Part shown: positions 1-12,309 of the stretch, piece after piece
How positions within the stretch are numbered: position 1 is the first letter of the stretch
Layout of the letters: the number at the start of each line of letters is the position of its first letter
NCBI RefSeq assembly: GCF_040954645.1
Contig: NC_092813.1
Span: forward strand, 16,098,136 to 16,162,135
From: Diabrotica undecimpunctata
Taxonomy: Eukaryota; Arthropoda; Insecta; Coleoptera; Chrysomelidae
Direction: 5' to 3'
DNA length: 64,000 nt
Position numbers and translations under genes: made by a program
The notes under the pieces: model-generated
Databases searched by the model: none
The model's input: only the letters and a program-made list of their open reading frames with translations
Told to the model about the DNA's origin: nothing

Positions 1-1353
1 CTTTTTTGGCATTTGTCATTTTTATAAGTTCCTTTATTTCTTCGGGAGATGTATGTGTAATACCTATTCTGCCCTTTTTCCTTCTAAGTCTTCTCGCTGC
101 TCTTTCTACCTCTTCCTCAAAGTCTATGTCATCGTCGGGGTGTTCGTTGTTTCTACACGCCCTTTCTAATTCGTCCTTCATGACTTCGGCTTTGTCGATT
201 TCCGTAAGGACAATCCCGTTTACTCCGTGTAGGGGAGGTATGGGTTTCTTGTCCTTTCGGAGAATTTTAGATAACTTCCAGAAGGCGGATTTGTTAGGAT
301 TTAGCTCATCGATATAGGAGTCCCAGCTTTAATTTCTATGATTTTGAAGTTGTTTTTTCACTTCCCTGTCTAGCTCATTTGCAATCCTTTTGTCTTCTAC
401 CGTTCTTGTGCGGTAGGCTCTTCTTCTTTTCCGGTTTTTCTCTGTGATTAGGTTTTGAAGTTCTATACTTATATCCCTGAATCTTCCTCCTTGTTGTCTT
501 GTGATTGTTTCGGTTTTGGAGCTGGCATCGATAGCATTGTTTATTGCTTGTTCTAGTTTTATTACACTATCTTCTAGTTCTGTAATATTATTAATTGTTG
601 GGATGTTACCGATGTTCTCGCTCACAATTCTTCTGAAGTTTGGCCAACTTGTCTTCTTTCTGTTGTGGGGCTGCTAATAGTTCAATTCTGTTGCGCCCAG
701 GGTCAGGACGATTAGGTTATGTGTCGAATCGCCTTCATTTAGAGAGTGTATCTCGTATTGTTGACCCACGTTGTGTAGGATTGCAATGTTAAGATACGTA
801 GGGAGTTCTCCGTGGAAACATGTCGGTTCTGTTGGTCCGATGACATATTGTTCGGTCTGTTCTCTAGATGGTTGCAGAGATATCTTCCGTTTCGGTTAGT
901 CGTCCTGTCAAACCAATTGGGAGATCTAGCATTTAGGTCTCCAATAATTATAGTTGGTTCTTCTGAGTTCAGTATTAGGCTCAAATCTTCGTTGAAAATC
1001 GGATCATGTGGTCTGACGTAAGCTGACACTATTTTTAGTGTTTCGTTGTTGGCCTTAAGTCGAATAATTGTGGCTTCCATTGTCACCAGTCCGTCTGGTG
1101 TTGGGATGTGTTCGTGTTCGAGTTTCTTTTTGACTAATATAGCTGTTCCTCCTGATAATGCTCTATGATCCGTTCTATAGATATCGTAGCCTGGAAATTT
1201 TGTTTTTTTCTTTTCCACTAGTTTGGTTTCTTGACGGGCTACGATATCGAGCTCTAATCTGTTTATTATTTCATCCAGAAGGTTGATCTTTTTTAATATT
1301 CCGCCGTAATTCCATGACCCAATGCGTAGATTTTCGTTTTGGTTTGCTAACAT
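1..1353 (-). pseudogene. Pol (ORF2) of X-like Jockey element: AP endonuclease and start of the RT linker, broken
   Basis: The minus-strand frame opens with RIGSWNYGG and contains RQETK, SGGTAILV and IIGDLNARSPNW, the metal-binding and catalytic blocks of the AP endonuclease that nicks target DNA for target-primed reverse transcription. Near 800-830 the frame shifts; a +1/-1 frame then continues through a basic linker (329-625, rich in KRRRAYRTRT) to a stop near 327. Beyond it, an acidic/basic helical segment (EEVERAARRLRRKKGR) continues to base 1. RT, RNase H and tail are outside the window. ORF1 lies immediately upstream (1486-3350). Broken by at least one frameshift and one stop. Confidence 0.8.
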
Positions 1354-1485
1354 TTACGGACGGCTTCTCCAAATGCAGTCATCATTTTTGTCCATCATGG
1401 ACATCATTTCCATCATTTTGTTATTATACTCTGTATGGAAGTTTGCGATGAGGGTAGCTGCGTCCTGTACCGACACTTCTTGTGG

Positions 1486-3350
1486 TTAAGCTGGAGCTTC
1501 TGTGGTGGTTTCAGCGGATTTTTTCATTGCCTGTGCGTAGCTGACTCCTTTGTTGATTGGAGCGCTGTTTATGAGTCTTCCTACCGGTCTTGTTGGGGCA
1601 GGTGTTTTCTTTTTGGGGGCCTTAGAGCATCCTCTATAATTTGCTGTGTGCGCTTCACCACAGTTTGCACATTTGGGGTCGGTTTCCCGGCTTTTCTCAC
1701 AGTCGTTACTGATGTGGTTTTCTCCGCATTTTACACATCTGGATCCGCAATGGCAAGCCTTTAAGCTGTGATAGAACCCTTGACAGTTATAATACTGTAG
1801 GGTGTCTTTTGTGATTTTGAATTCATCCTCCACATAGATGCGCATGTAGCATATATCAGATATTTTTTTGATTTTTGCAACGTCTTCCTCTTTGAGGGTG
1901 ACGATGAAATGTGGCAGTACTTTTTTATCAGCTTTTTTGGAGATCATATTGATCACCCTTGTTGCTTCTATTCCTTCATTATATAGTTCGTCTTTAATTG
2001 CTACTGTGCTAGTAGTAGCAGATAGCCCTTTTATAATGACTCTTTTTAGTTTATCGCTATCTATGGGATGTGCGATGAATTCTACTTTTGGAGTGTGTTC
2101 TTCTAGGATATGTACCATCCCTAGGTAATATTTTCTAGTTTTTGTGTTAATAACAATCGATCTGCCTGATCGTGCAAACTTATTGACTGATATTATGCCT
2201 TGGTTGGCTGATCTCTGCAGGATTTTTTGGTGTTCTCCTACAGTTTTTAGGATTATCGCCGATGGTTTCGGCTCTTTTACTATTGGCTCTTTTACTGGAG
2301 GCTCCTCGCTTGTTTGCGGTGAGTCTTTTGGTACGTCGTTTTCTTTTTCAACTTGGCTATTTTTGCTCAAGTTATTTTGGGCAGTTTTCTTTTTCTGGCT
2401 TCTTTCATGAGCCTCTTTCGCAGCCTTGTTAAATTCGATTTCTTTCTGCTGATTTATTATCTGCGTCTGCTTTTTGGCGACGCTTATTTTTGTTTTCACA
2501 CTACTGTCTGATTTCTGAGCCTGTCTTTTTTCCTTTTTTGTTTTGGACTTGTGTCCAACCTGCAGGTCCTTTGGTTGTTATGATTCTTTCCGGCTCTTTA
2601 GGCTTGCCCTTGCTACCGGATGGCTTTGCGGGGGGAGGTGAACCGATTCCTAGTTCAACTAGCTTTACAACTTGACTCTTCTTTCTCCTTGGCTGCTGTT
2701 AATGCCATTATATGTTGTACAAGTTTTTGTATCTCCTTGTCCTTTTCCTTATTTTCGTTTCTCAGCTCAGTCATCTGAGCGAGAAGGTCTTGAATTTGTT
2801 TATTCGCCTTTTCCTCGCGGATACGGCTTTCTTCTTTTAGGGATTTGATCTATTCCGTCAGTACATTGACCGACCTTAAAAGCTCATTGGCCTTTTCCCT
2901 TTCCGCCATTTCTCTGGCCTTTTTCTTTACTTCTTCGTCTTCCGGAGAGTCTTCTTTGGGCCTAACCCTTTTCATTTTCTTGCCGATTTCGGGCTCGGCT
3001 TCATTTTTGGAAACGTTGTCCACGACGGGTGGTGTCTCTACTACAGTTGGGGGCAGGGCTTCGCGCGATTCTGCGGCTGGGCTCGGCTCTTCGTCGATGG
3101 CGTCCATCGTATTAACATCGTCATCGGTGTCGATTTCGCATTTTTCTTCCTCCGACTCGGGCAGATAGGAGTCATCGTCAGAAGATATCACGATTTCTAT
3201 GTCATTGATCGCGGGATTAGTCGATTTAATAAATTTATTATATAGCTCAATCGAGCTGTCAACAGAGGGGTTTGATGATTTGGCTAAATCATTCTCTTCT
3301 TCTTCTTTTGCGTGACAACACTTTCTGGGGGGGGGGGGGATATCACTCAT
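1486..3350 (-). pseudogene. ORF1 (gag-like, three CCHC knuckles) of X-like Jockey element, frameshifted
   Basis: The product would be an RNA-binding coat protein that packages element RNA. The start is the ATG at 3350 (MSDIPPPPRKCC). An acidic N-terminal domain runs to a stop at 2850. The same frame then resumes as a likely coiled coil (LKEESRIREEKANKQIQ, about 2845-2670). After frameshifts the C-terminal part is open from 2499 to 1486. That part carries YNCQGFYHSLKACHC, RCVKCGENHISNDC and KCANCGEAHTANYRGC, the three-knuckle arrangement of Jockey-clade gag proteins; the first knuckle has YNC where CxxC is usual. The C-terminus is basic and proline-rich. A run of 12 C (plus-strand G near 3329-3340) encodes the N-terminal prolines and is a likely slippage site. 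Confidence 0.82.
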
Positions 3351-3674
3351 ATTGCCGTAAAGCAGTGAACAAATAGTTCATAAGATATAAGAAAATTCTA
3401 CTTAGACGACTCTGTTTTTTTTCCACCGACTGACCGCTGTCAGTACAGCTTACTGGGTGCCGTCCCAGGTACCTCGCGGTAGTTCACTCCCTGTATTCAC
3501 AGTGAGGGATCCTCTTCCTGTTTCTCACACCTCAGGAGCAGGGGCCGTTTCTGTCCGACCTTGTCAAATGTCAAGGCCTTACAGTGTCATCCCTGACGAC
3601 ACACTGAGGTGATCCCGAATTCTTCGCAAATGCAAAGCTATTATAGCCTCCGCGAGGAGCCTATAAAAACAGCT
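3351..3674 (-). other. 5' leader of the X-like Jockey element
   Basis: This non-coding stretch is visibly richer in GC than its surroundings and lies just upstream of the ORF1 ATG on the minus strand. Non-LTR elements of this clade carry internal promoters in this region. I could not identify a specific initiator or ribozyme. It ends about 3674, where RTE sequence homologous to 63155 onwards begins. Confidence 0.5.
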
Positions 3675-4440
3675 CTATGCTGCTACTAATGTTTTCAATT
3701 ACTCTCGCAAAATTCTTATTGAGCTTTGTGTTTACTTTTTTCAGGAAGTTGTTTTCTCTCAGTAGATTTTGGGCATCATTTTCTTGTGAATTATTTTGAA
3801 TTTTATGTTGATATTTTAAACTAATAAACTATGATACGAGAAGACATCTTTTTTTTTTCTATTGATATAATCAACATTAAAGTCTGTGTATAAAGCCTTC
3901 CTGGATGTAATTTTAAAAATAGACTCGTTACAACCATATACATGTCTTGGCAAAATTAGATCACTGTTTTTCCTCTTTCGTTTTCTGTGAAAACTCTCGA
4001 CTGCTTTGCCCTATTTTGGCGTTTAAATCGCCCAAGATAATAGTTAGTTTTTTTTTAGTTTTAGGGAATCTTCTGATGTTTTATAAAATTTTCTATTTCT
4101 TTTGCAGTAGATTGGATGTCAGTGCGTAGACTTAAATAATGTTTCCATTGTTATTTCTTGTTAAGTCATCTCCTGAATAAATGATATGGTCTTCATGTAT
4201 AATAATTACTTCAGAATTTAGCCATCTAACTTGTATGCATTGCATAAAATGATTTGCTATCTTGTCTGCTTGGTACATGCTTCAAATGTTCCACTTATTG
4301 ATCGCTATTACTTTAGGGACATTTATTGGCTGACCGAGGGTCTAGGGGGAGTCTTATCATCCTCTTCCAATTAAAAAGTGCCCAGGACTGATCGCCATTT
4401 CTATTGGATTTTTAGCCATTGTGGTGTTCTGGACATATCC
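3675..4440 (-). pseudogene. RTE-type AP endonuclease fragment (copy 1)
   Basis: On the minus strand, broken frames give MYQADKIANH, YSGDDLTRNNNG, QVYALTSN and LTIILGDLNAKIG in order. These are the N-terminal motifs of RTE-clade endonucleases (proteins often annotated 'craniofacial development protein 2-like'). GDLNAKIG at about 4020-4043 is the metal-binding block. Multiple stops. The same segment, in the same orientation, recurs at 63155-63990 with obvious base-level similarity. The fragment lies downstream of an RTE RT (5076-6545) in element order, so the two are separate fragments, not one element. Confidence 0.75.
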
Positions 4441-5075
4441 TTACGGATCTTTGATGTGGTAGTTGTCTCGTAGCTTTCAACAATTCGATGCGGTTAAAAA
4501 ATGTAGTTCTTCTGTCTTTGGATTCAATTTGTCAGTTTGGGAGTAATAAAGTGCCCTTCCACTGACAGTTCTTCCATCTGTAGCTGTTTACAAACAAGTG
4601 GGAGAATACTTATACCAATAATCATTTGGTTACTAGAGTTTGTAGTAGAAGGAAATATGACCCTTCTACCTCGGAAACCTAATAGTCGTTCGGTGTTGAA
4701 AGAAACAGGAGTTAGCTAAAAGATTGATAGGACAGATTAAAGACATTTTACTCAAGACAAGTTGAAAAAGAGTAAAATGTAAACACCCTCATGGTCTGCA
4801 AGGTGCGTTCCATAAACGTATGAGTATTGATACACTTTGTGTTGCCGCTCATACTTTGGGGTGTAGACTACAGATTGTATGGCTCGTCCAGCATGCCATA
4901 GCATGGATGGTGCACGACATTTTACTATGTAGATACCTTAACTCCATGGCCTGATCTGACAGAGTTACTCCTGATACAAACAACAAGATCAGCAATGCCA
5001 TCACAGCATCGTAATACTATTTTTTGTAACGGCTTGGCGAGTGAATTATAATTGGTGAAAATATGATTTTTTTTT
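4441..5075. other. Unassigned interval between two RTE fragments
   Basis: No convincing coding frame on either strand. It may contain 5' non-coding RTE sequence upstream (minus sense) of the endonuclease fragment. No sizeable repeat match elsewhere in the window was noticed. Confidence 0.4.
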
Positions 5076-6545
5076 GAACCTATTCTCTATCCTTCCATTG
5101 TTGGATGTAGGTCTCCCCCAGTTCTCTCCATCTTTCTGTTAGTTATATACCTTGCTTCGTAAGTATGGAGGGATTGTTTGATTTTTTAGAACGTAAGAAA
5201 ATTTGCCGAACGCTGCCCATCCCATTCTTACATGTCTCGATATTTCGGCTGTTTGATTTTCTCTGTTAGCTCTGATTGCTTGTCCTAAATAGATATACTT
5301 ATTTACCTGTTCTATTTTTTCTGTTTGTATTTTTAGTGCCTCTTGGTCTTCCGTGTTTGTCATTACTTTTGTTTTGTTGAAGTTAATTTTTAGGCCTTTT
5401 TGCAGTGATTTTTCATGAAGTTCATTCAGCATTAATTCCAGTTCTTGTTGTTCCGAGGAGATCAGGAGTATATCATCCGCATATCTAAGGTGATTTAGGT
5501 ACTTTCCGTTAATACATATTCCTCTGTTTTCCCAATCTGTTGATTTTATTATATTTTCGAGGGTCAAGGTAAACAGTTTAGGTGAAATTATATTGCCTTG
5601 TCGGACTCCTCGTTTAACTTTTATATTATCCGTTATTAATTCGTCGTCCAGAATTACGGTCATGGTTGCGTTTTGGTAAATATCATGTATCAATTGTGGT
5701 TATCTTGAATCTATGCTACTATTGACCAGAGCTTCTTCCACCGCCCATTGTTAAATTCTGTCGAAAGCCTTATTAATTGGTTTTCTCAATTAACATTTTA
5801 AGCGCATGTAGATGGTCGGTTGTGCTGTATCCTTTCCTGAATCCGGCCTGTTCCACTGGTTGGTACTTATCAAGTTTATAGGTTAGTCGGTTGTTTATTA
5901 TTCTTGTGGTTTTATATAGTTGTGACAAAAGGGAAATAGGACGGTAGTTGTTTAGGTCTGTTCGGTCTCCTTTCTTATGTATTAAGATTGTGTTGGCATT
6001 TCTCGATTATTTAGGAATTTTATCTACAAACAGACATTTGTTGAACAGTATTTTTAGCATTTTTTTTTATCGTGTCTCCTCCTTCTTTTAGCAGTTCCGC
6101 CAGTATTTTGTCCTTACCGGCCGCTTTATTTCTTTTCATGTCGTTTATGGATTGTTCGATTTCATCTTCAGTTATTTCTGGTAATATCTCTGAGCTAACA
6201 TTTTGTATTTTCCTCGAGAGATTCTGTTTAGATGATAGTGGTGGGTCATTTTTAGAACTCTATAGGTCTGTGTAATATATTTCTATGATTTTTACTATTT
6301 CTCCTAGATCTCTTTCTTCATTGTTCCCAGCTTTAAGCATGATTAGTTTTCTTTTTCCTATATTTATCTTCATTGTTTTTAAACTTTTGTTCTCTATGAT
6401 TTTCTTAATGCGATCTTCTTGGTATTTCTTTAAACCTTCCTTTATCTGTTTCTTATGGTTTTGTTCAGTTCGGTGAACTCAACTGGATTTCTTTTGTTAT
6501 CATTCAGGAGTTGTCGTTTTTTTTAGCATATCTTGTGATTTAGTG
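5076..6545 (-). pseudogene. RTE-clade reverse transcriptase, decayed
   Basis: Minus-strand frames show the RTE pol order. First comes a basic linker and ITEDEIEQSINDMKRNKAAG (about 6170-6110), the conserved block preceding RT. The frame then decays (about 6060-5700). A clean frame at 5693-5139 has VRQGNIISPKLF, LRYADDILLIS (catalytic YADD) and NKYIYLGQAI. The tail near 5130-5076 (KMERTGGDLHPTMEG) resembles the usual RTE C-terminus but is joined by an internal deletion, so the thumb/C-terminal region is largely missing. The element is 5'-truncated: no endonuclease precedes it. Confidence 0.8.
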
Positions 6546-6559
6546 CTAATTTTTGTTGT

Positions 6560-9070
6560 TTTCGCTTCGAAAAATTTGTGTTATAAAAAGTTGTTTTTAT
6601 AATTAAAAACTATGGTTTAATATGCAGTTACATTCTAGCTGAACAAACATTTTTTGATTTTTTTTTTAATTTACCGATACCTAACATCAATTTTATTTAT
6701 TAAAAATATAAAATCTTTTATTATTAATTTTTATTATTAATTTTATTCTTCATAAAAATCTCTGCATAGTCTAAGAAGCAACTATTAGATTAAAATTATC
6801 TTGAGATTCTATCAGACACAATCTTATATGAATAAAAAATATAATTTTTTTTTTCAGGACTTCAGTAAAGCAACTTTTTCTTTTATAATATCGAAAATTG
6901 TCATTATTAAAGGTTGTTTGAAATGGCCAGTTTTTCTCATATTACAGATAATTTTTATTTATTACAAACATGATAACTCTTTCGTTCCGATAAAAAAGGA
7001 TAGAAAATTTTCACAAAAGAAAATACATTAATAATCTAATCAACATTGAAAACATTTTTGTTCTATCGGAACGGACGAGTTCCGAACGTTCGTTTTTGTA
7101 ATAAATAAAAATGATATTCGGTGTCGGTACTTTGCCAAAAAATTTGCAATTGCAATTTTTTCAGAAATATTAAAACAAAATTTTTACCTCCAAATAACTT
7201 CTCACAACAATAATTTTTGATATTGTGAAATATAAAGGTATATAAAGCTCCTGAGCGCAATACATATGTTTGACATGCTATAAGATTGATAAAATTAGAA
7301 ATCTGATGGTTGCATATTAAGATTTATACTATGCACAACATTTTGTAAGGAATAACTTTTTTGCGTAATGTAGAAGTTGAAATGTAGAGTATAAAACAAT
7401 ACAAAAAGACCAATCCAGAAATTCATCCAGAAATCAATGTTTTTGTATAAGTATATTTGAATAAACTATCAAAATGCTAAAATAAATATTTGGCTCATAA
7501 CTTATATACTTGTCGATTTAGAGATTTGACGTCAACAGACAACTTTTTTAAAAGAAAATGGTACCAAAAATGAGATATAAATTAAAATCGGATGATAAAC
7601 AAAAAAGTTATTCTAAAAATCAACAAAATCGCTGCTTTTGAATATTGTTAATAATTTGTTTATTATTTATGGAAATTTGTTTTACAGTATGTTTCAAAAA
7701 ATTGCTTAAACCATTTTAGACCATAATTTTCTTATAATACAATATTTAAAAATATTTTTTATACTATAAATACTATAAAACTGATTTATTTAAATTTAAT
7801 AAAAGTATTAGGAAGCATTGTTTATAAATAACAATTTAATACTGTTGTGTGTGAAATAAATAAAAAAATAACAATAAAAAGCGACCTAAGAAAAGGTTTA
7901 CACATCCCGTAGTTATTATCTGCTTTGTTTTCTATAATTTTAAAATAAAAATACGATAAATAATATTATTTTCACGTTATATTTCAGTTTAAAAAAAGAA
8001 AAAGAACAAATTTAGTCCAGTAGAACCCGAGGTATGCTATTTTTCCGAGTTCTCTATCTTGAAACTATGTTGGGATTTTTGAAGAGCGCGGCTGGAAATT
8101 TATTTGGTTTGGATTGGAAATGTGTAGGAATTATATGGGTTTAATTGTTTTTATTTGAATATTAAATAAGTATAGAGTATTATGGGGTTGTAGATTAATA
8201 TAAATAATTTAAGAATATTATTGGGTTTTAAATTAGATTAAAAGTCTGTCAAAATTGAAAATAATTTTAATTACGGTAAAATTATTTATAATTGAATTTT
8301 AAATAATCTTAATACTTTATCAGGTTTAATTTAATATTTAAATTAGAAAATGGTAAATGTAAAAATTAAAAATAGTTTTTTTGACAGTTAAATTAAAATA
8401 AACGAATAAAAAATACAATATAAATATTTTTCAAAAGTGTCAAAAAGCGAGAAACAAAATTAACGTCGTCCAATACTGTTATTTTAAAATGTACCCTAAA
8501 TATTTATTTTAAACGATCATTAAAATATAGCGTGGGTAAATTATTCGAAAAATCGAAACAGGATGCCAAAATAAATATATTTGTCGCAAGTAAAAACCGT
8601 GCAGTTAAATGGAGTTTAGACCGAATTAGGGAATTAAAAATCAGAAGATGGTAACCGACCGTGATAAACCAAACAAAATTGCGACGGATTAGAGCAGCTA
8701 AGATGAAAAAGAAGAGGAATATTTAACCATAATTAAATCAAATTAGTTAATAATATAAAGGTAAAAACAACGTAATTATATAAAAAAAATGGGGAAATCA
8801 AAAAAAAAGAAAGCTAAAATTTTTAATAAAAATTCTACTGAAAACACAATAATTCATAAAAAAAAATTCTTACTATTTACAGTCATTTGATGTCAAATTT
8901 GCTATCAAATCCACTTACCTTCGTGATGTGTCTTTATGTTGTCTTCTCTGTATAAAAGTCCGCCACAAGATTTTAGTTAAGGCCTCTCGTAGTTATCCTG
9001 ACGAATTTTCACATAGGAATTTAATATTATTACAGCCCATTCCCTCTGTAAACAAAAAATACTAAAAATC
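6560..9070. other. AT-rich interval with no supported gene
   Basis: Only short chance reading frames are present on both strands, with long A/T homopolymers. No zinc-knuckle, RT, transposase or host-gene motif is visible. One foldback structure (6952-7111) is listed separately. Nothing else could be supported. Confidence 0.6.
6952..7111. repeat. Imperfect inverted repeat (foldback / MITE-like)
   Basis: TTTTTATTTATTACAAA at 6952-6968 is exactly inverted at 7095-7111, and CGTTCCGATA (about 6983-6992) is inverted at 7064-7073. The outer arms are perfect and the inner part has an insertion on one side. The whole spans about 160 bp and could fold as an RNA or DNA hairpin. No TSD was established. 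Confidence 0.45.
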
Positions 9071-9074
9071 CTTG

Positions 9075-10911
9075 TCCCATAAGAAATAACATGGGGCGCA
9101 TCGACCATATACGCCATTCTCGTGCTGTTTTAAAGAGACTATAAAGTGTACCATAAATAGTTATGTACAATGAAAATTACATAAAAATCAAGCAGCTTAT
9201 CAACATGTAAATCAAAAATATGTTCTAAGCACAAATTTATAAAAAAAAATATTTAAACTTATCAAAAGTTTATAGCATAATATTTAAAAGACAATTTATT
9301 TTAAAATATAAGAGATAAATTTTAAACTAACACAAAAATTAAATAAGAAATTAAGAAATGATTTTTAACTACCAAGAAAAATGTTAGACAAAAATAATGT
9401 TTATATTACACTTACATTTAATCGGCGTATACTAGTAATAAAAAGATACCCTTTTGTTAATAATTAGTTTTACCATTATGCTCACGACTTATCAAAAATG
9501 GCAGATAATATATGTTCACAGAAGTATACGGTGAATGAGATGACATAAACATGATGACATTCTCTTGAAAGTACTACAACTGAGAAATGGTGTATATAAA
9601 AAAGCATAGTTTATATAAAAATATGTTCATTAATGAAAACGACAAATTTGGAAAAAATACTTCTCTTCTTTCTGAATAAAAATTTAGGAAAAACTCAAAT
9701 AATTTAAATAGGAAAAAAAAAAATAAAACAAAGGCACTCTTAAAAAGGTTGCGTTGAAAAATGAAACTAAGGAAAGTAATAAGTATGATGAAAAACATTA
9801 ACAATTTTTATGTTGGAGACACTTTGGACGTACATGGAATTGGGAAAAGTAAACTTTTAAATATAGGCAAATAATTACACCGAAATAAAATTAATATATG
9901 AACAAAGTAACAACTAAAGTAAAATATACAAGTGAAAAGATAGGAAAAAATATTACTTCATTTTAAAACTATATTAAGTGCTTTATAAACGTATAAAATA
10001 GAAACATAAGTTATATGTGGGTGTAAAACAAATATACCCTACAAATCCAATATTTCGGGCTATAAAAAATAAGATAAATATAATTCAATGAACTCGAAAA
10101 GAAGTAGCATTTATCTGGGTACCGTCGCATGTAGGAATAGCTGGAAATGAGAAAGTGACCAACCTAGCAAACACAAGTCGAATAAACTCACAGTACACAA
10201 CCAAATCAACAAATTACCCATACTCCGATCTAAAAAACATAATTAAAGACCACTGTATGAACATACGGTAAGACTACTGGAAAGATTCAGGAACCAAACT
10301 ATAGAGATTTATCCCCTTGTAAAGACCATCTTGAATAATCCATCCAATAGAAGGGATCAAGTAATAACTAACCGACTAAGAATTTTACATACTGCACTGA
10401 CCCATAAATTCTTAATAAACAAAGAATCTTCTCCAACCTGCAGAAACTGTGACTCCCATTGACGGTGAAGCATATTCTGATTGACTGCCAGTACTACGAA
10501 GAAACAAGAAGAAAATATGGAATATCAGATGACATCAAAACCACTTTAACCATAAAAACTGACCATGTAATAAAGTATTTAAAAGATTTACATTTATACA
10601 CATCTATTTAATGGAAATAAAAAAGAACTCTTGTGTACGTTACTTCACTAACAACCCTGCGTGATTGATGTGGATTATATGTTTTTTCTAAATAAAAAAA
10701 AGTTAAATGTGATCTAATACCTTACAACTAACAAGAAACATGAGGATAAAAAATAAATTCTATAAAATGCAATGGCGAAAATACTTCCAAATTTAACCCA
10801 ACAGTAGTTTTAAAGTTTAAACTAAAAGTAAAGAAGAAATATGGAAAATCATTTATAAACAGACAGTAAGTTAGTTTAGGTTCAATATGAGTAGACCCTT
10901 TACCACCCTTC
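9075..10911. repeat. Dispersed non-coding repeat, copy A
   Basis: Long collinear similarity to copy B (16335-19431). Shared landmarks include TTGTCCCATAA at the start, CTCACGACTTATCAAAAATGG, a CTACAACTGAGAAATGGTG block, and AACTTCCAAATTTAACCCAACAG-type sequence near the end. It has no coding capacity of its own. Copy A is interrupted by a Jockey-like 3' fragment (10020-10699) but preserves the empty site for the 9-bp-TSD element in copy B. The family is unidentified. Confidence 0.75.
10020..10699 (+). mobile_element. Jockey-like 3' fragment (RNase H and C-terminus) inserted in repeat A
   Basis: A plus-strand frame at about 10085-10260 reads FIWVPSHVGIAGNE, the third block of the RNase H domain found in Jockey/I-group pol proteins, then decays through a C-terminal region ending near 10620 in an A-rich tail. 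Comparison with copy B shows interruption at AAGTTATATGTG (10008-10019) and resumption at AAGTTAAATGTG (10700-10711), a 12-base TSD differing at one position. This is a classic 5'-truncated, target-primed insertion. Stops and frameshifts make it non-functional. Confidence 0.72.
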
Positions 10912-12309
10912 CACTCGATATAAGAGGTACAAAATAACTTTCAAAACTGGAAAAATATTAATCATATTGCGATCGGACTTAAAATAAAATTTTAGAACTT
11001 CCATCACACACAAAACTTGAAGAACTATCATCTCTTGATAATCTTATCATTACTGCAGATTTTAATTTCCCAGAGATCACCTGGCCAATAATTTTGTTAT
11101 CTGACGCCGAAAACGCTCATAATTTATTTAAAAGCTTTGTAATAAATTCGAACCTCTTACAACTGATTACAGAACCTACTAGATTTAGAAGTATTAACCA
11201 ACCTTCTACTTTAGATCTAGTGCTTATTAATGATGAACAGCTGATTTCATCTCTAGAAGTCAGTTCTCCTATAGGAAAGTCAGATCATGCAGTTATAACA
11301 GCTCACATCCAATTTAATCAAATACTTCCTCGGTAAAATAATATTCTAACATATGCTTCTACCGACTTTTCTGAATTTGACACTGAACTCTCTCAAATCG
11401 ACTGGCATTAATTTTTTGCAGACTTAAACGACGCCTCATTAATGTAGACTGCATTTCTCGATAAAGTCCACAATATAATTTCTATTCTGTAAGATTTATA
11501 AAAACAACCTTAAACCCTAGATAAACCAAACAGCAATTAAACAAATTAATCACAAACGACATCTATGGCGGAAATTTAAACACATCGGGCTTCTAAGTGA
11601 TTTCCAAAGCCACCGCAGATTTTCAAATAACTGAAAAACATCTCTAAAAACTCTGAAACAGAATTTTGAAGCAAATGTTATTGAAAGTGGTAACATTAAC
11701 AAAGTCTACAAATACATACGTTTCTCCATGGCGTCTAAAGTTTCCATTCCTCTACTTCAAAAACCCAACCAGACTTTATGCTCTTCTGACAAAGAATCTT
11801 CCGCAACTCTCTCTTTAGAATTTTAACAGGTTTTTACTAAAGAGTCGAATGATGGCTATCTACCTGCTACTAACTGTAATCGTGTCGGCGCATCCTTAAG
11901 GCAAGTTGAATTCACAGTGGATCATATCAAACAACACTTAATTAAACTTCGCACAGCCGCTTCACTTGGTTTAGATGGTTTAACACCAAAACTGTTAAAA
12001 TGGTGCGCAGATACGCTTGCAATACCCTTAACGTTAATTATACAAATTTCTTTTATCCAGAATTCCTTACCCCCTAGTTGAAAATTAGTTTCCGTCATCC
12101 CTATTTTTAAATAAGGCAACAAACTTGACCCCAACAATTATCGTCCGATTAGTTTGCTGTCAGTAGTTGCCAAAGTTATGGAACTTTGGAACCATTATTT
12201 TCGATGAGATGATCAAATTCCTTATCCAAGAACATATTATTCCATCCAACACAACAACATGGATTTGTCTCTGGTCGCTCTACTCTAACCAATCTACTAC
12301 GTCGACGTT

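Larger units (their letters stand above)
1..3674 (-). mobile_element. Jockey-clade (X-element-like) non-LTR retrotransposon, 5' part, cut by window edge
   Basis: Read on the minus strand, this is the 5' part of a non-LTR retrotransposon. A GC-richer leader (3351-3674) is followed by a gag-like ORF1 with three zinc knuckles and a pol ORF starting with an AP-type endonuclease. The reading leaves the window at base 1 before the reverse transcriptase. The ORF1 knuckle pattern and endonuclease resemble the Jockey clade, especially Drosophila X-element proteins. Several frameshifts and stops make this copy inactive. Its 5' end abuts an RTE fragment at about 3674/3675; the RTE sequence there matches the paralogous copy near 63155, so the Jockey element appears to have truncated or landed next to it. 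Confidence 0.85.

Noticed and set aside
6..317. 103-codon plus-strand frame at the left edge
   Set aside because: Antisense shadow of the X-like Jockey pol on the minus strand, which shows the recognisable linker sequence.
812..1021. Plus-strand frame with cysteine-rich start
   Set aside because: Antisense to the AP endonuclease.
1435..2410. Plus-strand hydrophobic, cysteine-rich frames resembling membrane proteins
   Set aside because: Antisense of the zinc-knuckle ORF1; its Lys/Glu-rich codons read as Phe/Leu on the other strand.
2845..3168. Ser-rich 107-codon plus frame resembling a secreted mucin-like protein
   Set aside because: Antisense of the acidic ORF1 N-terminus.
4380..4440. PGHFLIGR-like residues on the minus strand, reminiscent of BEL/Pao integrase
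   Set aside because: The paralogous copy near 63950 does not keep the motif, and the context is the 5' side of the RTE endonuclease; taken as chance.
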